Positions 36,560-47,299 of a stretch of 64,000 nt of DNA are shown here, in pieces. Made by a program: the position numbers and the translations under genes. How positions within the stretch are numbered: the stretch's first letter is position 1; each line of letters begins with the position of its first letter. The DNA lies in NCBI GenBank assembly GCA_027186245.1, contig CP114485.1, positions 9,638,001 through 9,702,000 on the forward strand, read 5' to 3'. The DNA comes from Coriaria nepalensis (taxonomy: Eukaryota; Streptophyta; Magnoliopsida; Cucurbitales; Coriariaceae). The notes beneath the pieces are model-generated. The model made no database searches. It had not been told where the DNA came from and saw nothing but the letters and a program-made list of their open reading frames with translations.

Positions 36560-37040
36560 AGAATGTAGCCCTTATTGACTCACAGATCAAATCGACTTTA
36601 CACTCCAACCCACTAAATTTCTCCTCCATCTTCTGACCAATAGCCTCAATCTTCTAACCAATAGCCTCAATCTTCTCTTCCATCATTTGCATCATATACC
36701 ACATATCACAATTCGGTGTAAATGGAAAGGCTCCATCAAGGGTTGGTGTCTCATTCTCCACCTCTAAAAAATCTTGAGCCCGCTCCATATTTACCTTCTC
36801 CTCCTACTCCTCCTCTACTTCCTCCTCCTCTTCTTTCTCCTTCTTTTCCTTCTCCTCCTCCACCACATAGTCCTTGCCATGTTAAAAAGTATATACATAA
36901 GACTTTTTAGGATAGTCTACGTTCTCGGTGGTGGGATCAAGCAAAACTGCCACATAATCAATGACGTCATCTTTAACCTGGTCATCGAATGGATCAATAT
37001 TGCTTTTATAAGGAGAACATTCTTCCCTTTTTGACAAACG
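36560..37040 (-). pseudogene. Glu-rich ORF fragment, MULE-associated, unidentified
   Basis: Minus-strand frame, high to low: an acidic SNIDPFDDQVKDDVIDYVAVL segment, a poly-Glu/Lys tract (36780-36860; TCC repeats on the plus strand), then a coiled-coil-like YMMQMMEEKIEAIG block repeated with a stop between. No family is firmly recognised. Its orientation and position fit the second ORF of a MULE whose N-terminal DUF1985-like half lies at 38.7-39.8 kb. In that case it is the middle of a Ulp1-type (C48 protease) protein with the protease lost. That link is inference. Confidence 0.45.
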
Positions 37041-37260
37041 TAAGATTCTATATAATCTAGCCTACATCTGTAATCCCCTAATATTTTTAAACTGAGCATA
37101 GTAATGAGAAAATAAATTTAAAAGTCGACTTATTAGTAAATTTTAATTATCACTTATACCTAATTTTAATAATAGAAATAATTATGGACTTTTTAATAAT
37201 TTTAAGATTTAATAAAGACTTAAATTCAATTAATAATAATAATAATAATAAAATGCCATG

Positions 37261-37295
37261 CACGATGACACTTAACTTTGTTAAGTGTCATCGTG
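37261..37295. repeat. perfect 16-bp-arm hairpin with 3-nt loop
   Basis: CACGATGACACTTAAC (37261-37276), loop TTT, then its exact reverse complement (37280-37295). It lies at the left edge of the LTR-like copy B and could be a MITE remnant, an insertion scar or part of the LTR. Confidence 0.95.
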
Positions 37296-38640
37296 AAAGC
37301 GTAGGTTGCATTAGGTGTAAATATTGAGTTAAATTAAAGTAATAAGTGGCATGTTGATGTGTCATTTTAACCCACACTCTTCCCTCCCTATATAAATGGG
37401 CTTCGGCCATAATAGAAAATCATTAACAAAATAAAAGCAATAGCAACCGTGAAGAGTGAGTGAGGGAGAGAAAAGAGAAGAGAGAAGAGGGAAAGAAGGG
37501 AGAAATGAAGAAAGGATAGGAAAGGAAGAAAAGAAGAAAGAGGAAAAAGGGAATTAGGAACTGTAAATTATCAATTCTCTCTAAATTTTGGTAAGTATAG
37601 TCTCACTGTAACATAATGCTAAATTTATTTGAATAATTCTTATATTAATTGAAGATAAGATTAATTATTAAGCATTATGGTTTGTAGAAAATATTTATCC
37701 TTCTAAATTATGTCTATATTAGGATTATGAATACAACATGTAGAAATGAAATGATATTACTACCATGCTATAAGTGAGATTATGACTAGTATGATGAAAG
37801 GAACTGGTATAGCATGATGGTTTAATGATAGTAAAAACTTTAGCATGCTACGATAAGCTACATACATTCATATTAGGAGTTAATGTTATGCTAAATGAAG
37901 TAAAGAACATGCGCATTCATATGCATAATATTAAAGTGAGGTATCGTCAGGTCAAAAGAAATATCGCTTGTTGATCATAAAAGACCCTATATAATTCTAA
38001 AAGAAAAAGGTCATAAGCGGATCGTTGCAACGGTCATAAGCGGACCACTAATTATATATCAATTGAATTGTTGGTGGCAGTATCCTCAAAGCCCAAGCAT
38101 ATAGAAGGACAGAGAATCATCCATGTTAGATATAAGTCCTGAAAGCATTAATTTAAAATAATCATTAAAGGATTAGAACATGTGAGTATGAACATGTACT
38201 TATTGAGCTTCCAACTCACAGATATTTACCTTGTGTTGTAGGAAATCATAAAGGTAAAGTGGTAGTTTAAAGTCTGGGAGAATAAAGGAGGTCAACCCCG
38301 TGAGATTGTACATATGGGACACGACCTGTGAAAATAGTATAAGTGAAGAATCTTCTAGAAAACTTATCCTTGTATCCAAATATATTTATTTTGGGAAAAG
38401 AATGAAGTTTGTTTTAAAAGGTTTTTGGGATTAATTCTCTATGATAAGGATTTCAGTTATCTTTGATAAGTTATATTCAAATTATTATGCTATTTATGCC
38501 AGAATGCTTTTGAAAGTAAGGTTAATTTTAAAGAAAAGAATTTCAAGTAAAGAAGAAGAAGGTAATGCACCAACTAGCTATTCATACTTTTCTCTAGATA
38601 AGTAGCTAGTAGGGCGGGCTTTACAACATCATTAAAACAT
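37296..38640 (+). mobile_element. solo-LTR-like repeat, copy B (gypsy-like)
   Basis: A TATATAAAT promoter-like box at about 37389, then a purine-rich leader (37440-37560), then 'ggtaagtatagtctcac', a 'gtgaggtatcgtcag' block, 'tcctcaaagcccaag', a TTGAGCTTCC block near 38203, 'atgggacacgacct' near 38315, and a G+C-rich end near 38610-38632 (AGTAGGGCGGGC). Copy A at 1.7-2.8 kb shares these modules. No ORF. It separates two halves of a MULE ORF, so it is an insertion. The ends and target duplication are not resolved. Confidence 0.5.
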
Positions 38641-38699
38641 ATTTACATAAGTCGGTTAATTAAATAATTATAATATAAATAACTCTTGATTACAATAAA

Positions 38700-39770
38700 A
38701 ACTAACTTCTCGATTATTTAAAACTTTAATAATTTTCTTGAGCATTGGTTTATTAGAACGCATGGCCCAATTTAAAATCTGTGGCTAAAAGGTTTTCTCT
38801 AAGCGCTTCCCAAAAGTCTCTTCAATGCTTGAAATTGGTTTAAACACCCATATCGACAATAATTAGAAAATATCATTAAAAATTATTAAATAATAAAAAC
38901 AACTATAAATCAAAACTAAGACTAATTACCTAGAACGCGAGTAGAAAACCGAGTAAGTCCCACTTAATAGTTATTTTTTCTCTATTTGCACTTCTTACAG
39001 ACTTCTCCACGAGGTCATCCCTCTTAATGCTTTGTATAGTTCTCTCATGAACTATTTTACCCCAATGATAATTACTGAAGAACTCCATATCTGAGACTAT
39101 ACATAAATATTAACAGAGTATTTTATGCGACTCTCTTAAACCTAAGAGAGCAACAACCAAAAAGTAAAGAAGTCATAACTTCACGTGTAAATCATTCATC
39201 TTTATTGTTTCATCAGCATCTCGATCATGCCGTTTTTTAGTTCTACTCTTAATATTTTCGATATCTCTATAAGCTAACCACATGTAATATTATCATTTTC
39301 TTTAAACCAATATTTCAAGAATTCAACATTTTTCCTCACTTTGACTGGTAAAGAAGCTGGTATTTTATGACAACTCAATATGCTAATAATAGCAAACTCT
39401 TTTATTGAATATTAGAGAGGTTGTCCATTTATAATACGCCATAACTCATATTTCTTTTTTGACTAAGTTTGGCTGACAATCAAAGAATTGACTATTTGGA
39501 TAGAGAATGTAAGTCTATCATCAACTTTTAAGAAATTTTGGAAACATGATTTACTAAATATTTTTAACTCTCTATAATTAAACTTTCTCTTAATCATACC
39601 AAAAATATTGTGCAATTTCAATCTAATAGTAATAGACGATGAAAAATGTTTCTCCGATTTGAGAATGCGAGAAAGTCTAACTGAAAGTGCACTTTGAAAA
39701 TAAACAAAAAGAACAATTTCAATTTATTTAAAAATAATCATAAAAAGCAATTAAATTTGTAAGAAAACAC
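38700..39770 (-). pseudogene. DUF1985-type ORF of a Ulp1-carrying MULE, N-terminal half
   Basis: The minus strand reads FQNFLKVDDRLTFSIQIVNSL, then KYELWRIINGQP, SIKEFAIISILSCHK and, after further shifts, a segment resembling 'L.YFL...LLG' and 'YHWGKIVHERTIQSIKRD'. This is the layout of DUF1985 (ELWF..nGkP.rfsi.EFa.itgL.C; later 'yPWG.l.f..ti.slkr'), found in plant proteins carried by MULEs together with a C48 (Ulp1) protease. Several stops. It converges on the mudrA relic, as expected for a two-gene MULE. Confidence 0.65.
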
Positions 39771-39806
39771 TTGGTCTGAGATGTTAGTTTAGCACATTTG
39801 CGACCA

Positions 39807-39861
39807 CAGATCGACATGTGAGATATCAGTTTAGGAGACCGACATCTCACATGTCGATCTG
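39807..39861. repeat. 18-bp perfect inverted repeat with 19-nt spacer
   Basis: CAGATCGACATGTGAGAT (39807-39824) and its exact reverse complement at 39844-39861. It sits just upstream of the DUF1985-type ORF start and could be a hairpin, a binding site or a small foldback insertion. Confidence 0.95.
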
Positions 39862-39869
39862 ATCCAAAT

Positions 39870-40456
39870 CCACTCTCAGCTCAAACTTAAATTTAAACTA
39901 TAAATCATATAATAATTTTTTCAAATTCAAAACAGGTCGTCTCATATTTATATTCTCTAGACCAATTACCCTCCTCCATGGTCGCGGAGTGAGATTGTCG
40001 CTGAGTGAGTGAGAAGAGAATGAGAGCGTGAGAGACGTCGAGTGAGTGAGAAAAGAGTGAGAGAAGAAGAGAAAAGAATAAATGTTGATTTGGATTTTGG
40101 TGATTTAGGGAGAGAATATGAGGGAAGAAGATTTCGGCTAAGGTGAAAGAGGGAAGAGTAATGCCGGTTTGAGATTTTGGTGATTTAGGGAAGATACCGG
40201 TTTTTGATTTTGATGATTTAGGAAATAGTAGATATCAGTAAGTTATACAAAAGTTAATCGGTAATTTTATATTTTTAATTTTTTTTTTCTTTATAAAAGG
40301 GTAAAAAATAAAAAAATGGGGATGGAAGGTATTTAGGAAATATACGTATTTGAGAAGAGTAATTTTTATAATAATCTAGTTATCAGAAAATTGAACTTTG
40401 CCGGTCGGCCTTTTTTATCTGGATGTCAATTTATCAGTGGACTTTTCTATAGATGA
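39870..40456. other. non-coding right arm of the MULE region
   Basis: Contains a GAGTGAG/AGAGAG-rich patch (39985-40080) and AT-rich sequence. No ORF. Probably the promoter side of the minus-strand MULE ORF. Confidence 0.4.
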
Positions 40457-40489
40457 GGTGGTAAAATAGTTCTAGGTAAAAATTTCCCC
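40457..40489 (-). repeat. candidate MULE terminus (right TIR end)
   Basis: Read inward on the minus strand it starts GGGGAAATTTTTACC, a G-rich start followed by an A/T block as in many plant MULE termini. It ends exactly where exon-like VAL sequence begins 8 bp later. I could not find the matching left terminus, so the call rests on position and composition. Confidence 0.4.
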
Positions 40490-40497
40490 TATTTCAG

Positions 40498-40975
40498 CAT
40501 CAGCGCAGCCCACAACAAAGCATCCCCGACAGAGGCCCGGATGCTCATACATTGTCTGCATACAGCCTCCAAGTGGTAAGGGCCCAAACAGGAGCCCACA
40601 TGCGCCAGCACCGTCTGCCTAACTGTAAAGCGACGTTTTAACACCCTTATGGCCCGTCGTGATCAGAAGAACTATCTGGGAAAGAGGCAGGCACTACTAA
40701 CAGTATTGAGTCGCCTTCATTGGCTGGAAACCATTCAATGTAGTCATGCTGTACATAGTAGCCCGAGCCCCAAAAGGGCAGTTGATGATGGGTCTGATAA
40801 TGACTTGAACAAGATGGAACCTTCTACTTCACCCTTTAAAGCCCGAATCGATCTGAATATTCACCCTTGAACAAGAGCTTTCACCAAGTTCAGACTCTGG
40901 TCTAATAACGATGTTGCCTCAAGATGGTAGTAATATTGGGGATGGAATTATAGTAAAGGAAGGAAAACATGGTAT
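40498..40975 (+). pseudogene. fragment of a VAL-type (VP1/ABI3-like, HSI2 family) B3 factor
   Basis: The plus strand reads [11 protein letters not shown], then [13 protein letters not shown]. After a 1-nt shift near 40594 it reads [14 protein letters not shown], then DDGSDNDLNK, STSPFKARIDLNIHP and a stop. After a second shift near 40868 it reads EQELSPSSDSG. This is the order seen downstream of the CW zinc finger in VAL proteins: [29 protein letters not shown], an IDLN(x)HP EAR-type motif and a 'ELSPxSDSG' tail. Two expected cysteines are changed (to Tyr and Ser). The B3 and CW domains are absent from the window. The fragment starts after TATTTCAG, which looks like an intron acceptor. It is non-functional: two frameshifts and truncated. 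Confidence 0.85.
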
Positions 40976-42192
40976 GGTATTGACCTTGGCGACAATCACC
41001 CAGATTCAAACAAGGATCAGCCTGCCACTACTTGCATCTGCCACTACTTGCATCAAGATGCCATCAGTGATTCAGACCGCTATAGAATGGAACAATAGAT
41101 CATACGTAGGAGGGATATATGTCATCTGATATATATCTTGTGGTATAGGTAGTTGATAAAAAGGTCTGGTTTCTGAACTGAATTGTTTCATCAGTTTGTG
41201 GGTATATAAATGAATATGACTCTTTCTCACGGCATTGAAAATGCTATCGTCATTTTGTTTCCTTAGGGTGATATATTTTACTCTAGGACCATGCTAAAAT
41301 TTATCATCAATTAGATAAGAATTAATTTCAGGAAAACTTTCAGTTTAGTTATGTTGCTCGCCTGCATACATACTATTCTTTTTTTAAAAATTCTTGGCAC
41401 GACCATATATATGGATCAATCCTCCATTCTCTCTCTACAATCCCTCTCTTTTCTATAATTTGCAAAAGAAAAGCAATTCCCTTTTGATTATAATACCCTT
41501 CCCACAAATATATCGCATATTTATCTAAAGACAGCAACAGAAATAGTAGTAACCCTCTAAATATACAAAATTTCTAATTTGTATCTTCAGTTTGACAGAC
41601 CTTGCAAAACCAAAGATAACTTAGTTGTATCAGAAAATATTTCAAAACTTTTATCAAATTTGGTTGTAACATGTATCAAAACCGACTCTTACACAGAATT
41701 TCAGACCTTGGCAAAGTAACAATAAGAAAATGCAGCAAAGAAATTTTGGAGAGGGGGATTGACATGGCAAAGCTAGTCTATGATACTAGAAAGTAATAAG
41801 ATCAATACGTTTTTGATCAGATGCGAAATGTACTAACTTGACACTGGTTCAGAACCACTATTGTATGGATAAAAAGAGGTAATAACAGAATTATGATAAC
41901 AAAGCCAAATTTTTCTCATAAATTCAACCGGACAATTCCATATAAATTACATTCCCACGATCATTTATTCATTATCAAATCAAATGTCAACAACAAGAAT
42001 CTCATCACCGAATCCGGTATTACAACAACAAAAATTGACATTTCTAATGCCTCAAATTGGTTTCACCCTCAATCTAGGGCTAACTACCAGCAAATTCAAT
42101 TTATATCTAACCCTATAAAGATCCCATAAATTCTATCAAACTGTATATCAATTTGTGGGAAGATAATAAAAAATCGATCATACCCCGTCAAT
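40976..42192. other. non-coding DNA and CCME 3' flank
   Basis: No gene seen. The distal part (about 41900-42192) probably carries the CCME 3' UTR. A short 'gccactacttgcatc' duplication lies at about 41023-41053. Confidence 0.5.
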
Positions 42193-42981
42193 CTACGAGC
42201 TGTTAGCTGCAACCTCTCCTCCATCTCGACCAGCCTCAAGCATCTTCTTATTCCTCTCAAGAGCAGCAGCAACTTCCTTAGGCATATATTTCTCATCATG
42301 CTTAGCTAACACTTCTGTTGCAGCAAAATAACATTCTGCTCCACCTGCTTTCCCCGAACCATTTTTCTCCGACACCCCCTTCTTGATCTCATCAGTGAAC
42401 GGCTTAACGAATCCTTCAACCACCACTGAATGACCTTCCCTGAACAAATCCGGTAACGTTCCTTTGTACCTGACCAGTATGTCAGTGATCAGGTCGGTGA
42501 TCACAAACTCCATTTCCGGTGAAGAAGCAGGGTGGGCCACACTGCCTTCGAGAACTAATCCACCGAGTCGGAACTTGTTCTTCGTAGGGTTTAGAGCATA
42601 TTTTTCTACAGCGTCGCTTGGAGTCACGTAGAAGACCATGGAGTCTTGAAAATTGTTGATGACGATGACGACAAACCCCGCTATACAACTAAAAGTTAGG
42701 GCGTAGGTCCATAAGCGCCGGTTCTGGAGCTGTCTTGCGCGCGCTCCGATGTCTAACTTGGATCGGGATGGATGGCGACGTGCCGTGGAGAAGAGCCGCA
42801 GTCTGGGAATCGTGAAGATCGATTGGCCGGAAAGTATTCGAACGCCAGATAATTGCGACGGAATGAAGCCTGGAGATTTGACGTGGCTAAGGATTGGGGG
42901 TTTGAGGTGTAGAGATGATTGGAAGAGGGCGGAGTTGTCGAGAAGTTTGGATCTGAGTCGATGGGCGAGCCTCGTAGCCAT
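42193..42981 (-). CDS. CCME: mitochondrial cytochrome c maturation heme chaperone CcmE
   Basis: One uninterrupted exon of 262 codons, typical for plant CCME. Residues 1-75 are rich in Arg/Ser/Leu and poor in acidic residues, as in mitochondrial presequences. One membrane helix (about 91-108, WTYALTFSCIAGFVVIVI) follows. Then comes the CcmE OB-fold domain with FRLGGLVLEGSV (137-148), VRYKGTLPDLFREG (170-183) and VVVEGF (187-192). The heme-binding histidine is in LAKHDEKYMP (His228), with Tyr232 close by. CcmE accepts heme at this histidine and passes it to apocytochrome c on the intermembrane-space side, with the CcmF/CcmH machinery (family knowledge). A Lys/Glu-rich tail with low complexity ends the protein. 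The upstream ATG context is an A-rich leader with no longer in-frame start. Confidence 0.96.
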   Translation of the reverse strand: MATRLAHRLRSKLLDNSALFQSSLHLKPPILSHVKSPGFIPSQLSGVRILSGQSIFTIPRLRLFSTARRHPSRSKLDIGARARQLQNRRLWTYALTFSCIAGFVVIVINNFQDSMVFYVTPSDAVEKYALNPTKNKFRLGGLVLEGSVAHPASSPEMEFVITDLITDILVRYKGTLPDLFREGHSVVVEGFVKPFTDEIKKGVSEKNGSGKAGGAECYFAATEVLAKHDEKYMPKEVAAALERNKKMLEAGRDGGEVAANSS

Positions 42982-43649
42982 TGGAGGGGATTTTCTCGGG
43001 AAACGGGGGAAATTTTATAGTTTTGTGTTTTGGAGGGATTTCTGCAGATGCCGGAGGTTAAGGTCACAGAGGCGGCTATGGAAGACGAAGAACCCAGAGA
43101 GGGAGAGAGATATGTGGTTTTGATATGCTGTGGGACAGTTCTTGTGGAGACGTTGTGACCTGCCAGTTAGGCATTGCCAGTTCAGCATCACGAAGAAGTT
43201 AGAGTTACGGGTGGTAAAATGAGCAAGATTAGCATGAGCACATACGGCGGCGCACACCAAAAGTATGGCATGGGTGGCAGTGACGTGCTCAATTATGTGG
43301 GCACGTGCGGTGGCATGATATGACCTTTCTAGACTCGTGCGAGATGCGAATTAAAATAGATCTCTTAGTTTAAGAAAATTTTTTTTTCGGAAATTATTTT
43401 ATATGTTAAAATTTTTTGATTAATATTAGATCTTATTTAATAAAATAATATTTTTTTACAATTTACTTATAATTTTAATTATTAATAGTACTAGTTTCTA
43501 ATTTATCAAATAATAATTATTAAAAATGATTATTTATTTATTTTAGAATATGTAGTAAAATAATTTATTTATTTTAATGGTAGTAGCTTCTAATATATTA
43601 ACAATCCAAATTTTTTGAATCAGACTCGATCATTACTTACTTCATATAC

Positions 43650-43820
43650 TATTAATTATGATACTCGATGGATCGAAAGCGTCATCCACTCATAATTTCT
43701 TGTTTACTCGATGGGTCAAAAGTTTCATCGACCCGTCAAGTATCATAACTTTTAGTTTATTTTGACCTATCGAGTATCATAACTTCTAATTTCTTTCAAC
43801 TCGTTGAGTATCATAACTGC
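43650..43820. repeat. loose direct repeats around 'cgagtatcataactt'
   Basis: Three to four copies of 'gtatcataact' with 'cgatgggtcaa/cgacccgtcaa' words between them, spaced roughly 45-60 bp. Similar in vocabulary to the minisatellite at 13.6 kb. Confidence 0.5.
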
Positions 43821-45232
43821 TCTTTGCTAACTTATATGGCTATGAAGTGAGTAATTATTGAATTTGATTTTTGAATGTTTAATTAAAAAAAATGAGATTA
43901 TTAAGGAAATGGACTCACGAGCCGGGCAAAACACGACACGATGTGGGCTCACAGTATGGCATGACACGACATAGGCTCACTGGCCGGCACGACATATTTA
44001 TGATCCATTATGATATTTATACCCTATCGTGCTCTTATTTTTAGATACATGTATGGACACAATACAGATCAATCCATACTAAACATAATATAATATAATC
44101 TATATTATATCAAAATCGGTCTATATCGACACAAATTACCACTCTAATAAAAGTTGGTAATAGACCGATAATGGACCTTTTTTTCCTCGCTTACCGAGTT
44201 ATTGTTGAGTGAAAAAGAGCTCTGGGCGGCTGGGCCCAAGTGGAATGGGAGACGCACGTGCTTTCATGCCGATCTCTTTAGAGTCTAGAATTTGCTTTTA
44301 CTTCAAAACGGTTACTAAAATCCATTTTAGGACTTACCTAATTTTTCTTTTCTACATTTTAGCATTTCTATATTTTATTTTATCTTTATTTAATTATTAT
44401 TATTATTTCAACTTTGTTATACCATGTTTCTCTCCAAATTTTTTATCTCCTTTTTTATTTTCTCATTAAAAATCAGAATACTCCACCTCTTTCTTCGTCA
44501 AACAATTCGATTTAATTTCATCATAAAATTGATCAGTTTTATTGTTGAAACCATATTAATTTTTTGTTTTTCATATTAGATCGGTTTCTATATACATATA
44601 TAATTTTTTTTTTTGGGTCCTTATTTGGTTTCTATGTTGAGAGAGAGAGATTTGTACTTGAGATGGGGTTTCAAAAAAAAAATATAGAGAGGAGAAAATT
44701 AAGAGAGAAAAAATATAAGTTAGTTTTAAAGAAAGATTTTTAGATATCTTCGTTCCCAAAAAATAAGATTGCCTTATTTAACTTATGCACAAAAATCTAT
44801 TAATACTAGATTATAACTCAAATTTCTCCTAAAATTGATGTATATAATATAAAATAATTTAGATAATTTTAATTAACTACATTTAATATAGTCAATAGTA
44901 TAGAAAATCCTCCATAAAGAGTATGTTACATTATTGATTATTTTTTCAAATGCATTTTCTTTTTTACGATTTTATTATTAATTAGGTTATATGCCGTAGG
45001 ATTTTCAATGAATGATTTTATGTTTTAGGGACTCCTTAGATTTTCAAAAATTAGGTTATCTTTAGATAAAAAATAAGTTTTTTTTTTTTGCAATTTTTTT
45101 TAAATGAAAGATTAGGGAAATTATTAATTTTTATATAATATTTAATATATTATAAAATATAAGTATTTTAATAAATTTGATTATAAAATATATCACGCGG
45201 TGAAAACTTTCCCGCATGACGTAACTTTATGC

Positions 45233-45288
45233 TTATTATTATTATTATTTTATTTTTTTAATTATTATTACTATTACTATTATTATTA

Positions 45289-45347
<59 letters not shown>
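45233..45347. repeat. TTA/ATT trinucleotide microsatellite
   Basis: About 115 bp of ATT repeats, with the last 70 bp almost perfect. Likely length-polymorphic. Confidence 0.97.
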
Positions 45348-45349
<2 letters not shown>

Positions 45350-45480
45350 TATTCTTCATCAACTTGAAATCAAATTAATCTGTACCCTACCCTAATGGCA
45401 CTATATACTTAGTCGGCTAAATTTAACTCATTTTCTTGAATTATTTTACTTTCTCCCTTAATTATTTCTAAATTTTTGTT

Positions 45481-46090
45481 AATAGGAGACATAGAAGTGG
45501 AGGCTATAGAAAAGGCTGCTGAAGTAGATTTGCTGGATGAAAACCTTTTGTTAAAGCTTGCTATTATAATGGTTAATCTAAGTCAAAGAAACACTATCAA
45601 TAATTTAGAAGTCTTAACCTAACCAAGGCTTATGACCAAACGTGATTTATGGGATTCTATGAATCTTCTCATGAGTTTTACGACCTTAAATCCACCAAGA
45701 ATTCTAAGAACCTTTCCTTTTAAAATGGTCAATGGCTTTGATACCAAATTTGCAGAGGCGTGTATAATATAGGGCAAAATGAGCTCATAATTAAATGTTC
45801 AAATTCTATATAATAAATGAGTTATATATTTTATTGATAGGGAGAATTCTTACTGGACATAAAGTATATAATTTTAAAGATAAAATTTTAAGTCAGCTTA
45901 CTGTTCTATAAATACATACTAGACTACATAAAGAGATAAGATTCTTTTTCGTAACCGATAAAATAAAACTTAAAGTTACTTTAATAATGTTTACACCAAA
46001 TAGTGTAAAGAGATCCATGATGAAGGTGATAATATGCCTTAGATGTTGAAGGTTGCCTTTATTTCTTTCATCCCAAACTTGTGATTAATG
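45481..46090 (-). mobile_element. possible LTR and PBS of a copia-like relic
   Basis: On the minus strand, TTTGGTATCAAAGC (about 45735-45748) resembles a copia initiator-tRNA PBS. Sequence upstream of it (45750-46050) would then be the LTR. No second LTR or coding domain in this orientation is found, so the call is weak. Confidence 0.3.
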
Positions 46091-46229
46091 AGAAATTTAT
46101 GGAACACTTTCTGCAGTGGACTATGTATCAATTTTTATTAATCCTTCTTCCAAGGTCTGCATTTGGGATTCCTTTATTATCAACCCTTTCAACCTACTAG
46201 TTTTGGGATTCGGTTCGTTAACAAAATTT

Positions 46230-46520
46230 ATTTTTGGAGTTGCTTCTACCTCTTACTCAACCCCCTATGCTTTTTTGTGATAACACTGGTGCAACACATT
46301 TATCTCTCAATTCGGTCTTTTATTTTTGGATATCTCTATCGATATTCATTTTGTCCATGATTTGGTTAATAAAGGTTTGGTGACCATTTATCATATCTAA
46401 CTAGTGGATAAACTTGCAGATCTACTTACCAAACCTCTATGTCGCACTCGTTTTCAGGTTTTACGCACTAAAATTGGCATTCTTGATGGATCATCAATTT
46501 TGCAGGGGCATATTAAGGAA
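46230..46520 (+). pseudogene. copia RNase H C-terminal fragment
   Basis: The plus strand reads PPMLFCDNTGATHLSLN, matching the 'P.l.cDN.ga..la.N' RNase H region. After a shift it reads HFVHDLVNKG, then VDKLADLLTKPLCRTRF and LRTKIGILDGSS, the conserved end of copia polyproteins ('adqlADiLTKpL...F..lr.KLgi'). Broken by shifts and a stop. Confidence 0.85.
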
Positions 46521-46960
46521 TCTCGTAAACAATTATATTTGCTATTGTTTAGGCTTATAATCTTACAATATCTTTTATGATTTTCTAGAGATATTTTCTT
46601 ATAGTCTTTAGGGTTAATTGATACATGTATAAATATTTTTTTATTCATCTAATGAAAGTTAAGCATCTAAATATATTTCTCCTATGTCTTGAGGATAAAG
46701 AGTGGAAAAACTGTTCGGTTTTCGAAGAGGTTTGGCTAGACTCTTCTCCCTTCTTTTTGTTACTATAATTTCTAGTGAAATTATTATCTAGAAATCATGA
46801 ACTTAACTTTATAAATATGAAAGCTAACATATAATTCTAGATCTTGAATATTCAGTTATCGGATATCTAGTAGTTATTTTTTAAAAATAATATTCCACTC
46901 CGAGTAAATGAAGATCTACCAACTTACAAGAAATTGCGTTGACTTTGCCTCCTTCTTAAT
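46521..46960. other. probable LTR remnant after the copia RNase H, no gene
   Basis: Follows the copia polyprotein end, where a 3' LTR is expected ('attaaggaatctcgtaaac' onward). No second copy in the window confirms it. Confidence 0.35.
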
Positions 46961-46981
46961 GTGCCTCCTTCTTAATGAATA

Positions 46982-47296
46982 ATGACCTCTCATTACTCCT
47001 TTGGCTGTTCTGGATTTCGTACAATTAAGCAGGAAAGAAAGTGGGTTGAAAAAGTTCTTATGCAATTGCATGGGCTTCTTTTAGAGGAGACAATTTGGGA
47101 AGACTTGCAGCTTTTTAAACAATTATATCATGTGGGTAACGATGTAGATGTGGGCCAAGAGACTAGACTTCGGCCCAACCGTTTGATATCCACTCCATTT
47201 AAGCTTGTAGGCTACGCATCGGATCGAATGGAGCTGTGTAATATAAGAAGTCGATGTGTGTCGTCTACAGATATAGCCCTTAAGAGTGTATTTTAG
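46982..47296 (+). pseudogene. second chromovirus integrase chromodomain fragment
   Basis: The frame contains KVLMQLHGLLLEETIWEDLQ followed by FKQLYH and NDVDVGQE, matching the chromodomain pattern 'vLvqW.gLp.EeaTWEd...' and the 'LEDkv' tail. One key Trp is replaced (QLHG for QWxG). Plus strand. No other part of that element is next to it. Confidence 0.7.
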
Positions 47297-47299
47297 AAA

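Larger units (their letters stand above)
43130..45480. other. AT-rich intergenic DNA, no gene seen
   Basis: It starts with the CCME promoter side. A GGCACGACACG-type patch (43.92-44.0 kb) resembles words found in many plant repeats. I see no ORF with homology. A TTA microsatellite lies near the right end. Confidence 0.5.

Noticed and set aside
36722..37034. Pro/Leu-rich plus-strand frames
   Set aside because: They arise from the TCC/CTC tract that encodes poly-Glu on the opposite strand, so they are low-complexity shadows.
42749..43123. 124-codon plus-strand frame over the CCME start
   Set aside because: Antisense to the conserved CCME presequence with no homology of its own.
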